64,000 bases of DNA from CAUJIW01 sp963205175 (GTDB lineage: Bacteria > Pseudomonadota > Alphaproteobacteria > Sphingomonadales > Sphingomonadaceae). Position 1 is the stretch's first letter. Each line of letters begins with the position of its first letter. The notes beneath the pieces were generated by a model, which was given only the letters and a program-made list of their open reading frames with translations, was not told the DNA's origin and did no database searches. Positions 26,124-34,880 of this stretch are shown piece by piece. The stretch is from the NCBI GenBank assembly GCA_041060555.1, contig JBEUDS010000020.1; one strand, 5' to 3'. A program made the translations under genes and the position numbers.

Positions 26124-27017
26124 ATGGACCTGACTCCCAATGCTGATCAGGAGGCTTTCGTCACGGCAACAGCCGATTGGTGCCGGGACAACATGCCGCT
26201 GGAAAACGCCCGCGAGCGGTCACCGGACCTGTGGACCCAGATGCGCGAAATGGGCTGGCTTGGCATGACCCATACCGATCTCGGCCTCGACCATGCCACC
26301 GAGGCGCTGGTGTTCGCCGAACTTGGCCGCCATCTGGCACCCATCGGCGCGCTATCGACCGCGGTCGCACGACGCTGGACCGGCACGGAAAGGCGGGTGG
26401 GCCTCGTCATTCCGGCAGCGGATACCGTTCGGATACTCGACGGCACCGGCGCGTCCCTGGCGCTGGGCCTGCGCGATGGTGACGCCTTCACCTGCGCCCT
26501 GCCGGCTGAACTGGCCAGCGCCGCCAGCCTTGACCCTTCGGCCACTCTCGCTCGCCTGGCGTCCACGCCTGCCCTGACTCCGCTCGGCGAGCCCCGTGCC
26601 GCGCTCCACCTGCAGTTGCTCGCCGCCGCCTATGCGGTGGGCTGCGCCGATGCCGCCCGCGACATGGCCAGCGACTACGCCAAAATGCGCCAGCAGTTTG
26701 ATCGTCCGATCGGCTGGTTCCAGGCGATCAAGCATTTGTGCGCCGACATGGCGGTACGCGCCGCCGTCGCCCGCTCGCAGCTTTACTTCGCCGCCTGCGC
26801 GCTCGATGCCGGCGGTGCCGACGCTGCCTTCCACATCGCCGCCGCCAAACATCTGGCGGACCAGGCGGCTGTCGAGAACAGTCGGGCCAATGTCCAGATT
26901 CACGGCGCCATCGGCATCACGGATGAGGCTTATCCGCATTTCTGTCTGAAGCGGGCGCATCTGCTGACCTTCGTCGCACCGGCCAGCCGGCAGATTTTGC
27001 TGGATGACGCGGCCTGA
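26124..27017 (+). CDS. Acyl-CoA dehydrogenase, short partner of the second pair
   Basis: A 297-residue dehydrogenase homologue about 80 residues shorter than the normal length. The N-terminal helical domain (MDLTPNADQEAFVTATADWCRDN) and the C-terminal domain (DYAKMRQQFDRPIGWFQAIKHLCADMAV; ANVQIHGAIGITDEAYPHFCLKRAHLL) remain, while the middle beta domain is reduced. This pattern fits a non-catalytic or half-site partner in an alpha2beta2 complex with the gene at 24968. AGGTG lies before the ATG, inside the preceding gene's end. Confidence 0.88.
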   Translation: MDLTPNADQEAFVTATADWCRDNMPLENARERSPDLWTQMREMGWLGMTHTDLGLDHATEALVFAELGRHLAPIGALSTAVARRWTGTERRVGLVIPAADTVRILDGTGASLALGLRDGDAFTCALPAELASAASLDPSATLARLASTPALTPLGEPRAALHLQLLAAAYAVGCADAARDMASDYAKMRQQFDRPIGWFQAIKHLCADMAVRAAVARSQLYFAACALDAGGADAAFHIAAAKHLADQAAVENSRANVQIHGAIGITDEAYPHFCLKRAHLLTFVAPASRQILLDDAA

Positions 27018-27030
27018 GCTCGCATCGTTA

Positions 27031-27047
27031 ATTGACGAATCATCAAT
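27031..27047 (+). promoter_or_regulatory. Motif B, copy 1 (ATTGACGAATCATCAAT)
   Basis: A 17-bp near-perfect palindrome (seven of eight arm pairs match) 62 nt before the SDR start at 27110. Closely similar sites lie beside the TetR gene (28701) and upstream of the P450 operon (41316). Likely TetR operator. Confidence 0.7.
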
Positions 27048-27109
27048 TTATATTGAGCCGCCGACGGGCGCCGGCTAGTCTCACCGGCGAAGTAATCGGG
27101 GAGGATCGA

Positions 27110-27937
27110 ATGAGCGATATTCTGGGCTATGCCGGCAAGCGCGTGGTGGTGATGGGCTGTTTTTCGGGCACGGGCGAGGCTTGCGCCCGCCAGCTCGTGG
27201 CGCTGGGCGCCGAAGTCCATGGCGCCGACATCAAGCCGTCACCGGTCGATCTTGCCTCCTTCACGACCGTCGACCTGCGCGACCCGGCGTCGATCGCCGC
27301 CGGCGTGGCGGCCATCGGCGGCGAAATCGACGCACTGTTCAACGTCTCCGGTCTGCCACAGACCTTTCCCGGTGAAGATGTGGTGACAGTCAATTTCCTC
27401 GGTATCCGCCACTGGACCCAGCAGTGGCTGCCACGCATCCGCAAGGGCGGCGCCATCGTCACGGTGTCGTCGCTGGCCGGCATGAGCTACCTCACCCGCC
27501 AGCCACTGGTGCGGGAGTTCATGGCCCATAGCGATTTCGCCAAGGCACGGCAGTGGTACACCGACAACGCCGAACGCGCCGGTGATCCTTATGGCCTGTC
27601 GAAGGAAGCCATCAACACCTGGACGCAGATGGTGGCGCCGGAACTCATGCAGCGCGATATCCGCATCAACTGCACCATGCCAAGCCCCATCGACACCCCG
27701 ATGCTCGATGACTTCCGCAAGGTGGCCGGTGACGCCGTCCTCGGGGCATTTGCCCGCGCCAAAGGCCGCTTTTCCACGCCATTGGAGCAGGCGCTGCCGC
27801 TGATCCTGCTGAACAGCGATGCCGCCCGTTTCATCAGCGGCGTGTGCCTGCCGGTGGATGCCGGGCTTGCGGGCGGCCTGATGACCGGCGTGCTCAACAT
27901 GCAGCAGATGATCGCCGAGGCAACCCAGGCCGTATGA
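27110..27937 (+). CDS. SDR, coniferyl-alcohol / 3-alpha-hydroxysteroid dehydrogenase-like
   Basis: A 275-residue short-chain dehydrogenase. The Rossmann start is VVVMGCFSGTGEACARQL with a TGxxxGxG variant, followed by the NAD ribose region HGADI (Asp, NAD preference) and an active site with SSLAG and YGLSK (Tyr-x3-Lys). The insertion between Ser and Tyr (LTRQPLVREFMAHSDFAKARQWYTDNAERAGDP) is characteristic of the 3-alpha-HSD/carbonyl-reductase and coniferyl-alcohol-dehydrogenase subgroup. A GGGGAGG ribosome site 5 nt upstream fixes the start at 27110. Motif B lies in its promoter. It probably oxidises a cyclic or allylic alcohol. Confidence 0.87.
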   Translation: MSDILGYAGKRVVVMGCFSGTGEACARQLVALGAEVHGADIKPSPVDLASFTTVDLRDPASIAAGVAAIGGEIDALFNVSGLPQTFPGEDVVTVNFLGIRHWTQQWLPRIRKGGAIVTVSSLAGMSYLTRQPLVREFMAHSDFAKARQWYTDNAERAGDPYGLSKEAINTWTQMVAPELMQRDIRINCTMPSPIDTPMLDDFRKVAGDAVLGAFARAKGRFSTPLEQALPLILLNSDAARFISGVCLPVDAGLAGGLMTGVLNMQQMIAEATQAV

Positions 27938-27946
27938 GACCGGACA

Positions 27947-28648
27947 TCAGGCGCGCGCACCCAGCATGTAGCCGACGGTATAGGCTGCGGCCTCGCGTAA
28001 CGCCGCGTAATTGATGCCGTCATGGTCGGCGGTGATCGGTCCGATCGCCGCCAGCCGTTCCAGCATCATCAACACCGTGCCGGCGCACGCCTGCGGACTG
28101 AGATCGGCGGGCGTCCGCCCCGCCGCCTGCGCACGCGCAATCTGGGCCGACAAGGCGTTCATCATCGGGCGAGCCGCGCTCATGCGGGCACGGTAGAAGC
28201 GCTCGTCGCCTTCCTCCGCCGCCAGATTGCGCACCCGGAAAATCGTCCGGTGCCGGTTCCACAGCTCGGTGTAAGCGACGACGAAAGCCAGCGAGCGTTC
28301 TTTCGCCTCAGGCGCCAGCCAGTCCTCGCCGATCATCGCTTCGATCTCCGGCGAGGTCTGCGCCGCGGTCTCCAGCGCCGCCAGCACCACCTCGGGCACA
28401 CCGCGGAAATACACATAGAAGGTCGCCGGCGACGTCTGGGCGGCCCGGGCCACGTCGACGACGGAGAGGTCGCGCAGACCATGGGTCTCCAGCAGCTCAA
28501 CGGTGGTGTCAATCAACAGCTGGCGCGTCCGTTGGCCCTTGGAACCCATTTTCTGTCCGAGATGATTATAGGCAAGCGCGTTTTCCGCCTTGGTGGACAC
28601 GCCGGACCTCCCTTTCGCTCGTGCAGACATGGTGTTCGAACATCTCAT
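27947..28648 (-). CDS. TetR-family transcriptional repressor
   Basis: A 233-residue TetR regulator. The HTH is near residues 35-80 (GQRTRQLLIDTTVELLETHGLRDLSVVDVARAAQTSPATFYVYFRGVPEVV), and the rest is an all-helical ligand domain (RFYRARMSAARPMMNALSAQIARA; TVLMMLERLAAIGPI). The N-terminal extension before the HTH makes the exact start uncertain (28648 or ATG at 28630). It is divergent from the SDR at 28760, with motif B (28701-28717) between the two starts, the classic autoregulated TetR layout. The same motif before 27110 and 41273 suggests a three-promoter local regulon, probably induced by an acyl-CoA. Confidence 0.9.
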   Translation of the reverse strand: MRCSNTMSARAKGRSGVSTKAENALAYNHLGQKMGSKGQRTRQLLIDTTVELLETHGLRDLSVVDVARAAQTSPATFYVYFRGVPEVVLAALETAAQTSPEIEAMIGEDWLAPEAKERSLAFVVAYTELWNRHRTIFRVRNLAAEEGDERFYRARMSAARPMMNALSAQIARAQAAGRTPADLSPQACAGTVLMMLERLAAIGPITADHDGINYAALREAAAYTVGYMLGARA

Positions 28649-28700
28649 ACTGATCTTTTATGAGGGCTACCTAGCCGCACCCCTTGCCACAAGGCAATAA

Positions 28701-28717
28701 ATTGACATATCGTCAAT
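28701..28717. promoter_or_regulatory. Motif B, copy 2 (ATTGACATATCGTCAAT), in the TetR-SDR gap
   Basis: Palindrome with perfect 6-bp arms ATTGAC/GTCAAT. It lies 53-71 nt from the TetR start and 43 nt from the SDR start, so it can serve both divergent promoters. Confidence 0.75.
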
Positions 28718-28759
28718 AATAATCACAACGCCGGAACTGGCGACAGGGGAGAGAACGAA

Positions 28760-29551
28760 ATGCCGCAGTTTTCCGGCAAGGTGGCCATTGTCACTGGCGC
28801 CTCCAAGGGCATGGGCCGCCAGTTCGTTGCCGCGCTGGTTGACCGAGGGATGCGCGTGGCATGCCTCGCGCGCCCCTCCCCTGAACTCGATGCACTCCAG
28901 GACACATTCGGCGATCAGATCGGCCTCTTCCCCTGCGACATCGCCCGGCCAGACGCGGTCAAGGCGGCGGTGGATGGCGCCGCGCGCCAGTTCGGTCGCC
29001 TCGACGTCCTGATCAACAACGCCGCGATCTTTCATCCCTTTGCCTTTGAGACCGGCACCGATGCGCTGATCCGCAATCATGTCGACGTCAACATTCTCGG
29101 CACCGCGTGGATGATCCGCGCCGCCATTCCGCACCTGCGGGCAACCCGCGGCCAGATCGTCAACATCAGCAGCGAGTCCGTGCGGATGCCGTTCCCGATG
29201 CTGGCGATGTATGCCGCCACCAAGGCCGCGGTGGAGTGCCTCTCACAGGGCTTGCGGGACGAACTGCGTGCCGATGGCATCCGTGTATCCATATTACGCT
29301 CAGGCTCGGTCGCGGGCGGCTCCGGTAGCGCCAATTGGTCAACGGAGACAACCCAGGCTTTCTATCGCAAGATTGTCGAGACTGGCCACGCCGCCATGAC
29401 CGGCACGCCCGCGCAGCCTGAGTCGATGGCGGCGGCACTGATCGCCATCCTTACCCTGCCTCCCGACATCAATGCCGATCTCATCGAGGTTCGCGCCGCC
29501 CATGAGGGCATGCCGGCAGGCGCCAGGACTGCCACGAGTACCGACGCGTGA
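28760..29551 (+). CDS. Classical short-chain dehydrogenase/reductase
   Basis: A 263-residue SDR with all classical motifs: VTGASKGMGRQF (TGxxxGxG), NNAA, the catalytic Ser in NISSES and YAATK (Tyr-x3-Lys). The residue after the second strand, ACLARP, suggests NADP preference. It begins a plus-strand operon with an MFS transporter, a DUF35 protein and a thiolase-like protein, and motif B lies 43 nt upstream. A hydroxyacyl-CoA or alcohol oxidation step is likely; the substrate is unknown. Confidence 0.9.
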   Translation: MPQFSGKVAIVTGASKGMGRQFVAALVDRGMRVACLARPSPELDALQDTFGDQIGLFPCDIARPDAVKAAVDGAARQFGRLDVLINNAAIFHPFAFETGTDALIRNHVDVNILGTAWMIRAAIPHLRATRGQIVNISSESVRMPFPMLAMYAATKAAVECLSQGLRDELRADGIRVSILRSGSVAGGSGSANWSTETTQAFYRKIVETGHAAMTGTPAQPESMAAALIAILTLPPDINADLIEVRAAHEGMPAGARTATSTDA

Positions 29552-30945
29552 AGGTGTCCGGACTGCCCATGCCGCTGATCGGCGCCCTGTGGATCGCCGA
29601 AATGGCGAGCGCCTTCGAGAGCGCGATGATTTTGGCCGCGCTGAAGGTACTGATCGCCGAATTTGGCGACGCCGCTCGCGTCGGCTGGCTGATCACCGGC
29701 TTTCTGCTCACCAGCACGGTCACCGCGGCACTGATCGGACGGCTGGGAGACCTGCGTGGCCGCCGCCTGTGCCTGCTGATCGTGCTGACGGCAGGAGCCA
29801 TCGGCTCACTGATCAGCGCCTTCGCCACCAGCTTCGAGGTCGTGCTGGCCGGGCGCCTGCTCCAGGGGGCAACCGGCGCCATTCTGCCGCTGGCCATCGG
29901 CCTGGTACGGGAAAATCTGCCGGACCGCCATGTGCCCACCGGTATCGGACTGATGATCTCGGGCGCCTCGGTCGGCACCGCCGCCGGACTGGTGGTTGGC
30001 GGCCTCATTGTCGACCACGGAGGCTGGCAGGGCATCTTTCTTGCCAGCGCCGGCTTCTGCGCTGTCGCCTGGATCGCTGTCCGCCTGTTCGTGCCATTGT
30101 CACGGCCCAGTGGTGTCACCCGCCGGGTGGACTGGCTGTCAGGCATTCTGTTCGTTCCCGCCGTCACCTTGATTCTCGCCTATGTCAGCTTGTCGAAAGG
30201 CGGCGGCTGGGTTGAGCCGACCCACCTTGCCTTGGTCGCCGGTGGCCTGACTCTGCTGATTTGGTGGGGCTGGCAGAGCCTGCGCAGCGCCAATCCGCTG
30301 ATCGACATTCGCTCCTTCGCCAACCGCACCGTTGCCGTCGGCAGCCTGGTGACGGCGCTGGTCGCCATGAGCACATTGCAGATCATTGTGTTTTTCTCCT
30401 TGCTGATGCAGGCGCCGACCTGGACGATCGCGGGTCTCGGCCTGTCGGCGACGGCAGCAGGTCTTGCCAAGCTGCCGTCCAACCTGTCGTCCACCCTGGC
30501 GGCGCCTCTGGGTGGCTGGCTCACCGGTCGTGGCGGCGGCCGCCTGGCCATGGTGATCGGCGGGATCATCACGACCCTCGGCTGGACTCTTGTCCTCGTT
30601 GACGCCAGCAGCCTTGGTATCGTTATCGCCGAGATGATCCTGATCTCGTTTGGCAGCGCGATGCTGTTCGCGGTGGCGCCCACGATCATTGCCCAGGCCT
30701 CCCCGCCCGAACGGGTGAGTGAGATTTCAGGTCTGGTGGGCGTCATCCGTGGCCTGTTCCTCGGCATCGGCGCACAGATGGTCTCTCTGCTGCTCGCCAC
30801 TGACAGCATCAGGCGGGGCAGCGAGACCTATCCCTCGCCCGCCGCCTATCAGCTTACCGTCAGCGTCATCGTGGCAATCTGCGTGCTGGCGATCCTGCTT
30901 TCCCTTGCGTTGCCAGGCCGCCGAACGGCCTCCACCAAGGCGTGA
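29548..30945 (+). CDS. MFS transporter, DHA2-like
   Basis: A 465-residue major facilitator with about fourteen membrane helices. GWLITGFLLTSTVTAALIGRLGDLRGRRLCL is motif A, and RLLQGATGAILPLAIGLVRE lies in helix 4. Length and helix count fit the DHA2 drug:proton antiporter group, but some members import aromatic or organic acids. The GTG start overlaps the SDR stop as GTGA. Inclusion in a catabolic operon hints at uptake of the substrate or export of an intermediate. Confidence 0.87.
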   Translation: MKVSGLPMPLIGALWIAEMASAFESAMILAALKVLIAEFGDAARVGWLITGFLLTSTVTAALIGRLGDLRGRRLCLLIVLTAGAIGSLISAFATSFEVVLAGRLLQGATGAILPLAIGLVRENLPDRHVPTGIGLMISGASVGTAAGLVVGGLIVDHGGWQGIFLASAGFCAVAWIAVRLFVPLSRPSGVTRRVDWLSGILFVPAVTLILAYVSLSKGGGWVEPTHLALVAGGLTLLIWWGWQSLRSANPLIDIRSFANRTVAVGSLVTALVAMSTLQIIVFFSLLMQAPTWTIAGLGLSATAAGLAKLPSNLSSTLAAPLGGWLTGRGGGRLAMVIGGIITTLGWTLVLVDASSLGIVIAEMILISFGSAMLFAVAPTIIAQASPPERVSEISGLVGVIRGLFLGIGAQMVSLLLATDSIRRGSETYPSPAAYQLTVSVIVAICVLAILLSLALPGRRTASTKA

Positions 30946-30971
30946 TGCCTCGCCCAACAGAAGGACCAGCG

Positions 30972-31382
30972 ATGCGACCCCTGCCCGAACTGACCGTCGA
31001 GAACACCGCCTTCTGGACCGGTGGCGCGCGTGGTGCGCTGATGATCTGTGTCTGTGATGACTGCCGGACCGCCATCCATCCACCACAGATTCTCTGTCCG
31101 CACTGTCTTTCACGGAATGTGGCGCCAAAGGCGATGCCGGGCACCGGCACCGTGTACAGCTTCACCGTCAATCACCAGCCCTGGTTCCCGGGCATGGCCG
31201 TGCCCTTCGCGCTGGCGGTTGTCGATGTCGATGGCGCGCCGGGCGTCCGGGTGACCGCCGAGGTGGCCACCGACTCGCCCGAAACCGTGAGCATTGGTCA
31301 GCGCATGAAGGTGCACTTCGTGCAGGTGGAAGATGTCTGGCTGCCGCGGTGGGTGCCCATGGCGCAGGAGAAGGCACAATGA
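30972..31382 (+). CDS. DUF35 OB-fold zinc-ribbon protein (acyl-CoA binding partner)
   Basis: A 136-residue protein with a rubredoxin-like zinc ribbon, CDDC and CPHC near residues 28 and 44, then an OB-fold (GTGTVYSFTVNHQPWFPGMAVPFALAVVDVDGAPGVRV). DUF35 proteins such as ChsH2 (C-terminal part) pair with thiolase-like proteins. The ATG at 30972 is preceded by AAGGA; a GTG at 30942 overlapping the MFS stop is an alternative. Its TGA overlaps the ATG of the thiolase-like gene (ATGA), confirming the pair. Confidence 0.88.
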   Translation: MRPLPELTVENTAFWTGGARGALMICVCDDCRTAIHPPQILCPHCLSRNVAPKAMPGTGTVYSFTVNHQPWFPGMAVPFALAVVDVDGAPGVRVTAEVATDSPETVSIGQRMKVHFVQVEDVWLPRWVPMAQEKAQ

Positions 31383-32551
31383 TCCCGAACAAGGCCGCGA
31401 TCACCGGCGTTGGCATGTCCACCATCGGTCGCAACACCGGCCGACCGGCAATGGATCACCTGGCGGAAGCGGCCCTCCAGGCGCTCGCTTGCGCGGGGCT
31501 GAGCCGCGACGACATCGACGGCATCGCCACCTATCCCGGCAAGGCGGACAATTCGCCCGGCATGTCGCCACTTGGCACCGGCGAGGTGCGCAACGCGCTC
31601 GGGCTCAAGACCCGCTGGCACAGCGCCGTGCCCGACGGACCGGCTCAGATGGCGCCCCTCATGGTCGCCGCCATGGCGGTGATGACGGGACAGGCTCGCC
31701 ATGTCCTGTGTTTTCGCGCGCTGACCGAAAGTTCCTCCCAGTCGGCAGGACAACGGGCCAGTATCGCCGGCAGCGGTCGCGCCCGCATCGGCGGCTGGCT
31801 AAGCTGGCTGGTGCCGGCCAATGCCATGTCCGCTTCCAACTGGGCGGGCTGGATGGCCCAGCGCTATTTTCACGAATTCGGCATGACTCGCGACCATCTG
31901 GCCATGGTCGCGACCGGTCAACGGCGTTTCGCCCTCGCCAATCCGGCCGCCGTGACGCGCAAGCCACTCACCACCGAGGACTATCTCTCGGCGCGCATGA
32001 TCTCGTCACCTCTCGGCCTGTTCGATTGCGACATTCCCATCGACGGTGCCTGCGCCGTCATTGTCTCGGCGCCGGACGCCGCGCGCGATTGCGCGCGCGT
32101 GCCGCTCTCCATCGCCGCCATGGGTTCGGCCCTGCGCTCGCCCGAGACATGGGATCAGCGGGCCGATCTCACGACCATGGGTGCGCACGACGCCGGCGCC
32201 GATCTCTGGGCACGCACCGACTTCCGCCCGCACAATGTCGACGTGCTGGCACTCTACGACGGCTTCAGCATTTTCGTGCCGTTCTGGCTTGAGGCACTAG
32301 GCTTCTGCGGCCACGGCGAGGCCAAGGACTTCATCGCGGACGGCAACATCGGCCCAGGGGGGCGCTACCCGGTCAACACCGGCGGCGGTCAGCTCTCGGC
32401 TGGACGACTGCACGGCTTCGGCCTGCTGCATGAAGCCTGCCTGCAACTGTGGGGCGACGGCGGAGAGCGCCAGGTGAGAGACGCACGCACGGCGGTATGC
32501 GGCATGGGTGGCGGATTCATTGCCGGGGCAATGCTGCTCCATCGCGACTGA
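31379..32551 (+). CDS. Thiolase-like lipid-transfer-protein homologue (Ltp2-type)
   Basis: A 390-residue thiolase-fold protein (ITGVGMSTIGRNTGRP start). The usual nucleophile Cys is missing from the VPDGPAQMAPLMVAAMAVM region, and the His motif reads GGQLSAGRLHGFGLLHEA instead of GHPxGATG; the C-terminal CGMGGGF is kept. These changes define the SCP-x/Ltp group that, with DUF35 partners, catalyses retro-aldol cleavage (Ltp2-ChsH2 of cholesterol side-chain catabolism) rather than thiolysis. It is coupled to its DUF35 gene. Its 3' end overlaps the convergent amidohydrolase gene by 35 nt. Confidence 0.87.
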   Translation: MIPNKAAITGVGMSTIGRNTGRPAMDHLAEAALQALACAGLSRDDIDGIATYPGKADNSPGMSPLGTGEVRNALGLKTRWHSAVPDGPAQMAPLMVAAMAVMTGQARHVLCFRALTESSSQSAGQRASIAGSGRARIGGWLSWLVPANAMSASNWAGWMAQRYFHEFGMTRDHLAMVATGQRRFALANPAAVTRKPLTTEDYLSARMISSPLGLFDCDIPIDGACAVIVSAPDAARDCARVPLSIAAMGSALRSPETWDQRADLTTMGAHDAGADLWARTDFRPHNVDVLALYDGFSIFVPFWLEALGFCGHGEAKDFIADGNIGPGGRYPVNTGGGQLSAGRLHGFGLLHEACLQLWGDGGERQVRDARTAVCGMGGGFIAGAMLLHRD

Positions 32552-33923
32552 AGACAACCCGGCCTCCAATGATCGTCGCGCATACGCGGTCAGCGCTCAA
32601 ATCGGCCAGAACGTCACGGATGGAGCCTTCGCACAGGATAAGGTCGGCGGCGGCTCCTGGTGTCAACGGCGTCCCCGCGCCGGCATCGAGGCGATTGCTC
32701 CAGTGCAAGCGCATGGCCGTGGCGGCGCTGACCCGCTCGTCAGGTGACAGCATCCGCCCGCCAGCACTCAAACGATCCCTGGCGCTGCGCATCGACAGCC
32801 AGGGATCGGGGTCGCCATAGGGCGCGTCCGATCCGGCGGCGAGCCTCACACCCGCTCGCAACAAGCTGGCGATGCGGTAGAGATCGGCCTGTTCCGCCGG
32901 TGTCAGCGTCTCGGCGTAGCGATCGCCGCGCCCGTGAAGGAACACCGGATTGCTGACGATGGCCAGGCCGGCGCCTGCAATCTCATCAATCGCCTCGGGG
33001 ACGATCATGCCGCCATGTTCGATCCGGTCGCCCGGCCGCGCGCCCCCGGCCATCGCCAGCGCCGCCAGATAAAGCGCAAGCTCGACTTCTGTCACGCAAT
33101 GAGCGGCAACGGCACGCCCCGACGCGCGCGCACCACGGATGCGCTCCGCCAGACTTTCAAGCGACGGCGGATCGCGCTCATCCAACAGCAGCTTCAAGGC
33201 ACCCCGCACATAGCCCCGCCCCTCCGGCAGGTTCTCCGCGCCCATCAACGTCAACCGCTGCGGCAGCGCGCCCGACAGATGTCCGTGCGCCAACACGGCC
33301 GCTTCCGTCGGGCCATTCCCGGCACCGGCATCGGTCAAAGCGGTAACCCCGCGTGACGCGAGTTCCCGACCCAGTGCCGCGATGTCAGGCATCATCGCCG
33401 GACGCCAGGCCGCCAACCAGCGATCCTCCCGCCAGAACCGGCCATTGGGCTGGCCGCTGGCGTCCCGTTCGCACCCCGGCGGCCAATCCGTGGTCGCCAG
33501 CACCTGCAACGCCGCACTGTTGAGCACCCACAGCGCGCCGGTGCGATCCTGCAACCGTAGCGGATGATCCGGCACCCAGGCATCAAGGCACCAGCGATCC
33601 GGCAGCCCCGATGCCCGCTCGTCGTAGCCGACAGCGCGTAACCAGGTGCCCGGTGCCACGCCAGCAGCCGCATGGCGCAGTCGCGTCGCGATGGCGTCCG
33701 CTCCCGCAAGTCCGGCCAGATCGATCGAGGTACGACGGGCAGCAGTGGCCAGAATGTGCAGATGGTGATCGTGCAGACCCGGCAACACCACCGCGCCACG
33801 GCCGTCAATCGACGCTGCGCCGCGTTCGTGCGTCTCCACGGGGCCGACGATATGTCCGTCCGCCAGCAGCAGGTCCACCATCGCGCCGCCAAACGGGCGC
33901 ACCTGACGCAAGACCAGTCTCAT
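32517..33923 (-). CDS. Amidohydrolase, YtcJ-like
   Basis: A 468-residue metal-dependent hydrolase of the YtcJ/composite-domain group. HDHHLH at residues 51-56 is the first metal motif, AHCVTEVE and RIEHGGMIVPE supply further His ligands, and AGSDAPYGDPDPW holds the catalytic Asp. Substrates of the group are amides, carbamates or cyclic compounds. Its ATG (33923) overlaps the stop of the preceding CoA-transferase gene as ATGA. It is the last gene of the seven-gene P450 operon and overlaps the convergent thiolase-like gene at the 3' end. Confidence 0.85.
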   Translation of the reverse strand: MRLVLRQVRPFGGAMVDLLLADGHIVGPVETHERGAASIDGRGAVVLPGLHDHHLHILATAARRTSIDLAGLAGADAIATRLRHAAAGVAPGTWLRAVGYDERASGLPDRWCLDAWVPDHPLRLQDRTGALWVLNSAALQVLATTDWPPGCERDASGQPNGRFWREDRWLAAWRPAMMPDIAALGRELASRGVTALTDAGAGNGPTEAAVLAHGHLSGALPQRLTLMGAENLPEGRGYVRGALKLLLDERDPPSLESLAERIRGARASGRAVAAHCVTEVELALYLAALAMAGGARPGDRIEHGGMIVPEAIDEIAGAGLAIVSNPVFLHGRGDRYAETLTPAEQADLYRIASLLRAGVRLAAGSDAPYGDPDPWLSMRSARDRLSAGGRMLSPDERVSAATAMRLHWSNRLDAGAGTPLTPGAAADLILCEGSIRDVLADLSADRVCATIIGGRVVFSRDGAALPRQ

Positions 33924-34880
33924 TCGAGCGCCCGCGCGTAGCCGGCGGCGACCCGTGCCATCGCCATGTCGATCAGTCCGCCACTGCCGGATGCCGCCTG
34001 ACTCAGCACCGCCAGCGCGGCTTCCAGACCGGTCAGCGGATCGGCGAGTGCATCGCCGAGGAAGCACGGCACACCCTGACACCAGTCCAGCAACCCGCCA
34101 GCAGCGGCGCAATCATCGCCGAACCCAACCCGGCCAGCGCCATCGCCGGCAAAGCCATGCCCTGTGATCGCCACCCAAATGAGACGGGGGTTCTCCGCCA
34201 ACAGCACATCCGGCACCAGGCCGAGGCGAGCGAGCGCGGCCGCACGCGCGCTGGTCACCAGCACGTCCGCCTCAAGGGCGAGGTCGCGCAGCCGCGCGCG
34301 ATCATCCGCCCGCCGCAGATCGAGTGGCAGCCGGCGCTTGCGTCCGTTGAGTCTCCGGTCGAGGTCGGGCGAGACGGTGGGCGTCGGGTCCGGCCGCCCG
34401 AGGCTGTCGATTCGGATCACCTCGGCGCCCGCGGCGACAAGCAGGCCCGTGCAGAGCGGCCCCGCCCAAAGCGCCGTCAGATCGACGACCCGCCGCGGCA
34501 CCGCACCGATACCGACGGCGGCTGGCGATGGCGCCGGCGTTTCGCCCGTCACTGCCACCGGCAGCTGAAGTTCGATTGCCTTGTCGCGGAACTCCAGCGC
34601 CGCCAGGTTCCGCGCCGTCCGCGCCAGTGCCTCCCAGTCAACCCCCCGCGCCCGCCGTCAGCACCGGCACCAGTTCCCGGTCCTCCGGCCGCGCGAGATT
34701 GAGGGCCACCCAGCCGTCGCGCGCCGCCAGCAACCGGCAGTGTCGATTGGCTGAACGATGGTCGGGCAGCGCCAATCCACCCGGCGCATCCCGCCCCAGC
34801 AACACCTCCGGGGTGCAACGCGCCGCCATCGGCAGGGCCTCCAGTCGGGCGGCCAGCAGAGCATGCAACCGATCTGTCAC
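33920..34880 (-). pseudogene. Family-III CoA-transferase (CaiB/BaiF), frameshifted at a C6/G6 run
   Basis: Two adjacent frames make one CoA-transferase. The N-terminal part starts at GTG 34880 (VTDRLHALLAARLEALP, overlapping the upstream stop as GTGA) and ends at a TGA at 34638 just after a run of six G on the coding strand. Removing one G reads on as GVDWEALARTARNLAALEFRDKAIELQLPV and then the frame holding VVDLTALWAGPLCTGLLVAAGAEVIRID and GHGFAGDGAGRVGFGDD. The restored protein would have 319 residues, overlapping neighbours cleanly at both ends. This is either a genuine frameshift or a base-calling error in the homopolymer. The C-terminal piece alone (33920-34558, 212 residues) keeps the CoA-transferase core. 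Confidence 0.75.

Noticed and set aside
20823..27017. Assignment as a cholesterol/steroid degradation cluster
   Set aside because: Heteromeric dehydrogenases and Ltp/DUF35 pairs are compatible, but KstD, KshAB, Hsa and KstR-type sites are not present, so a steroid label would be over-reading.
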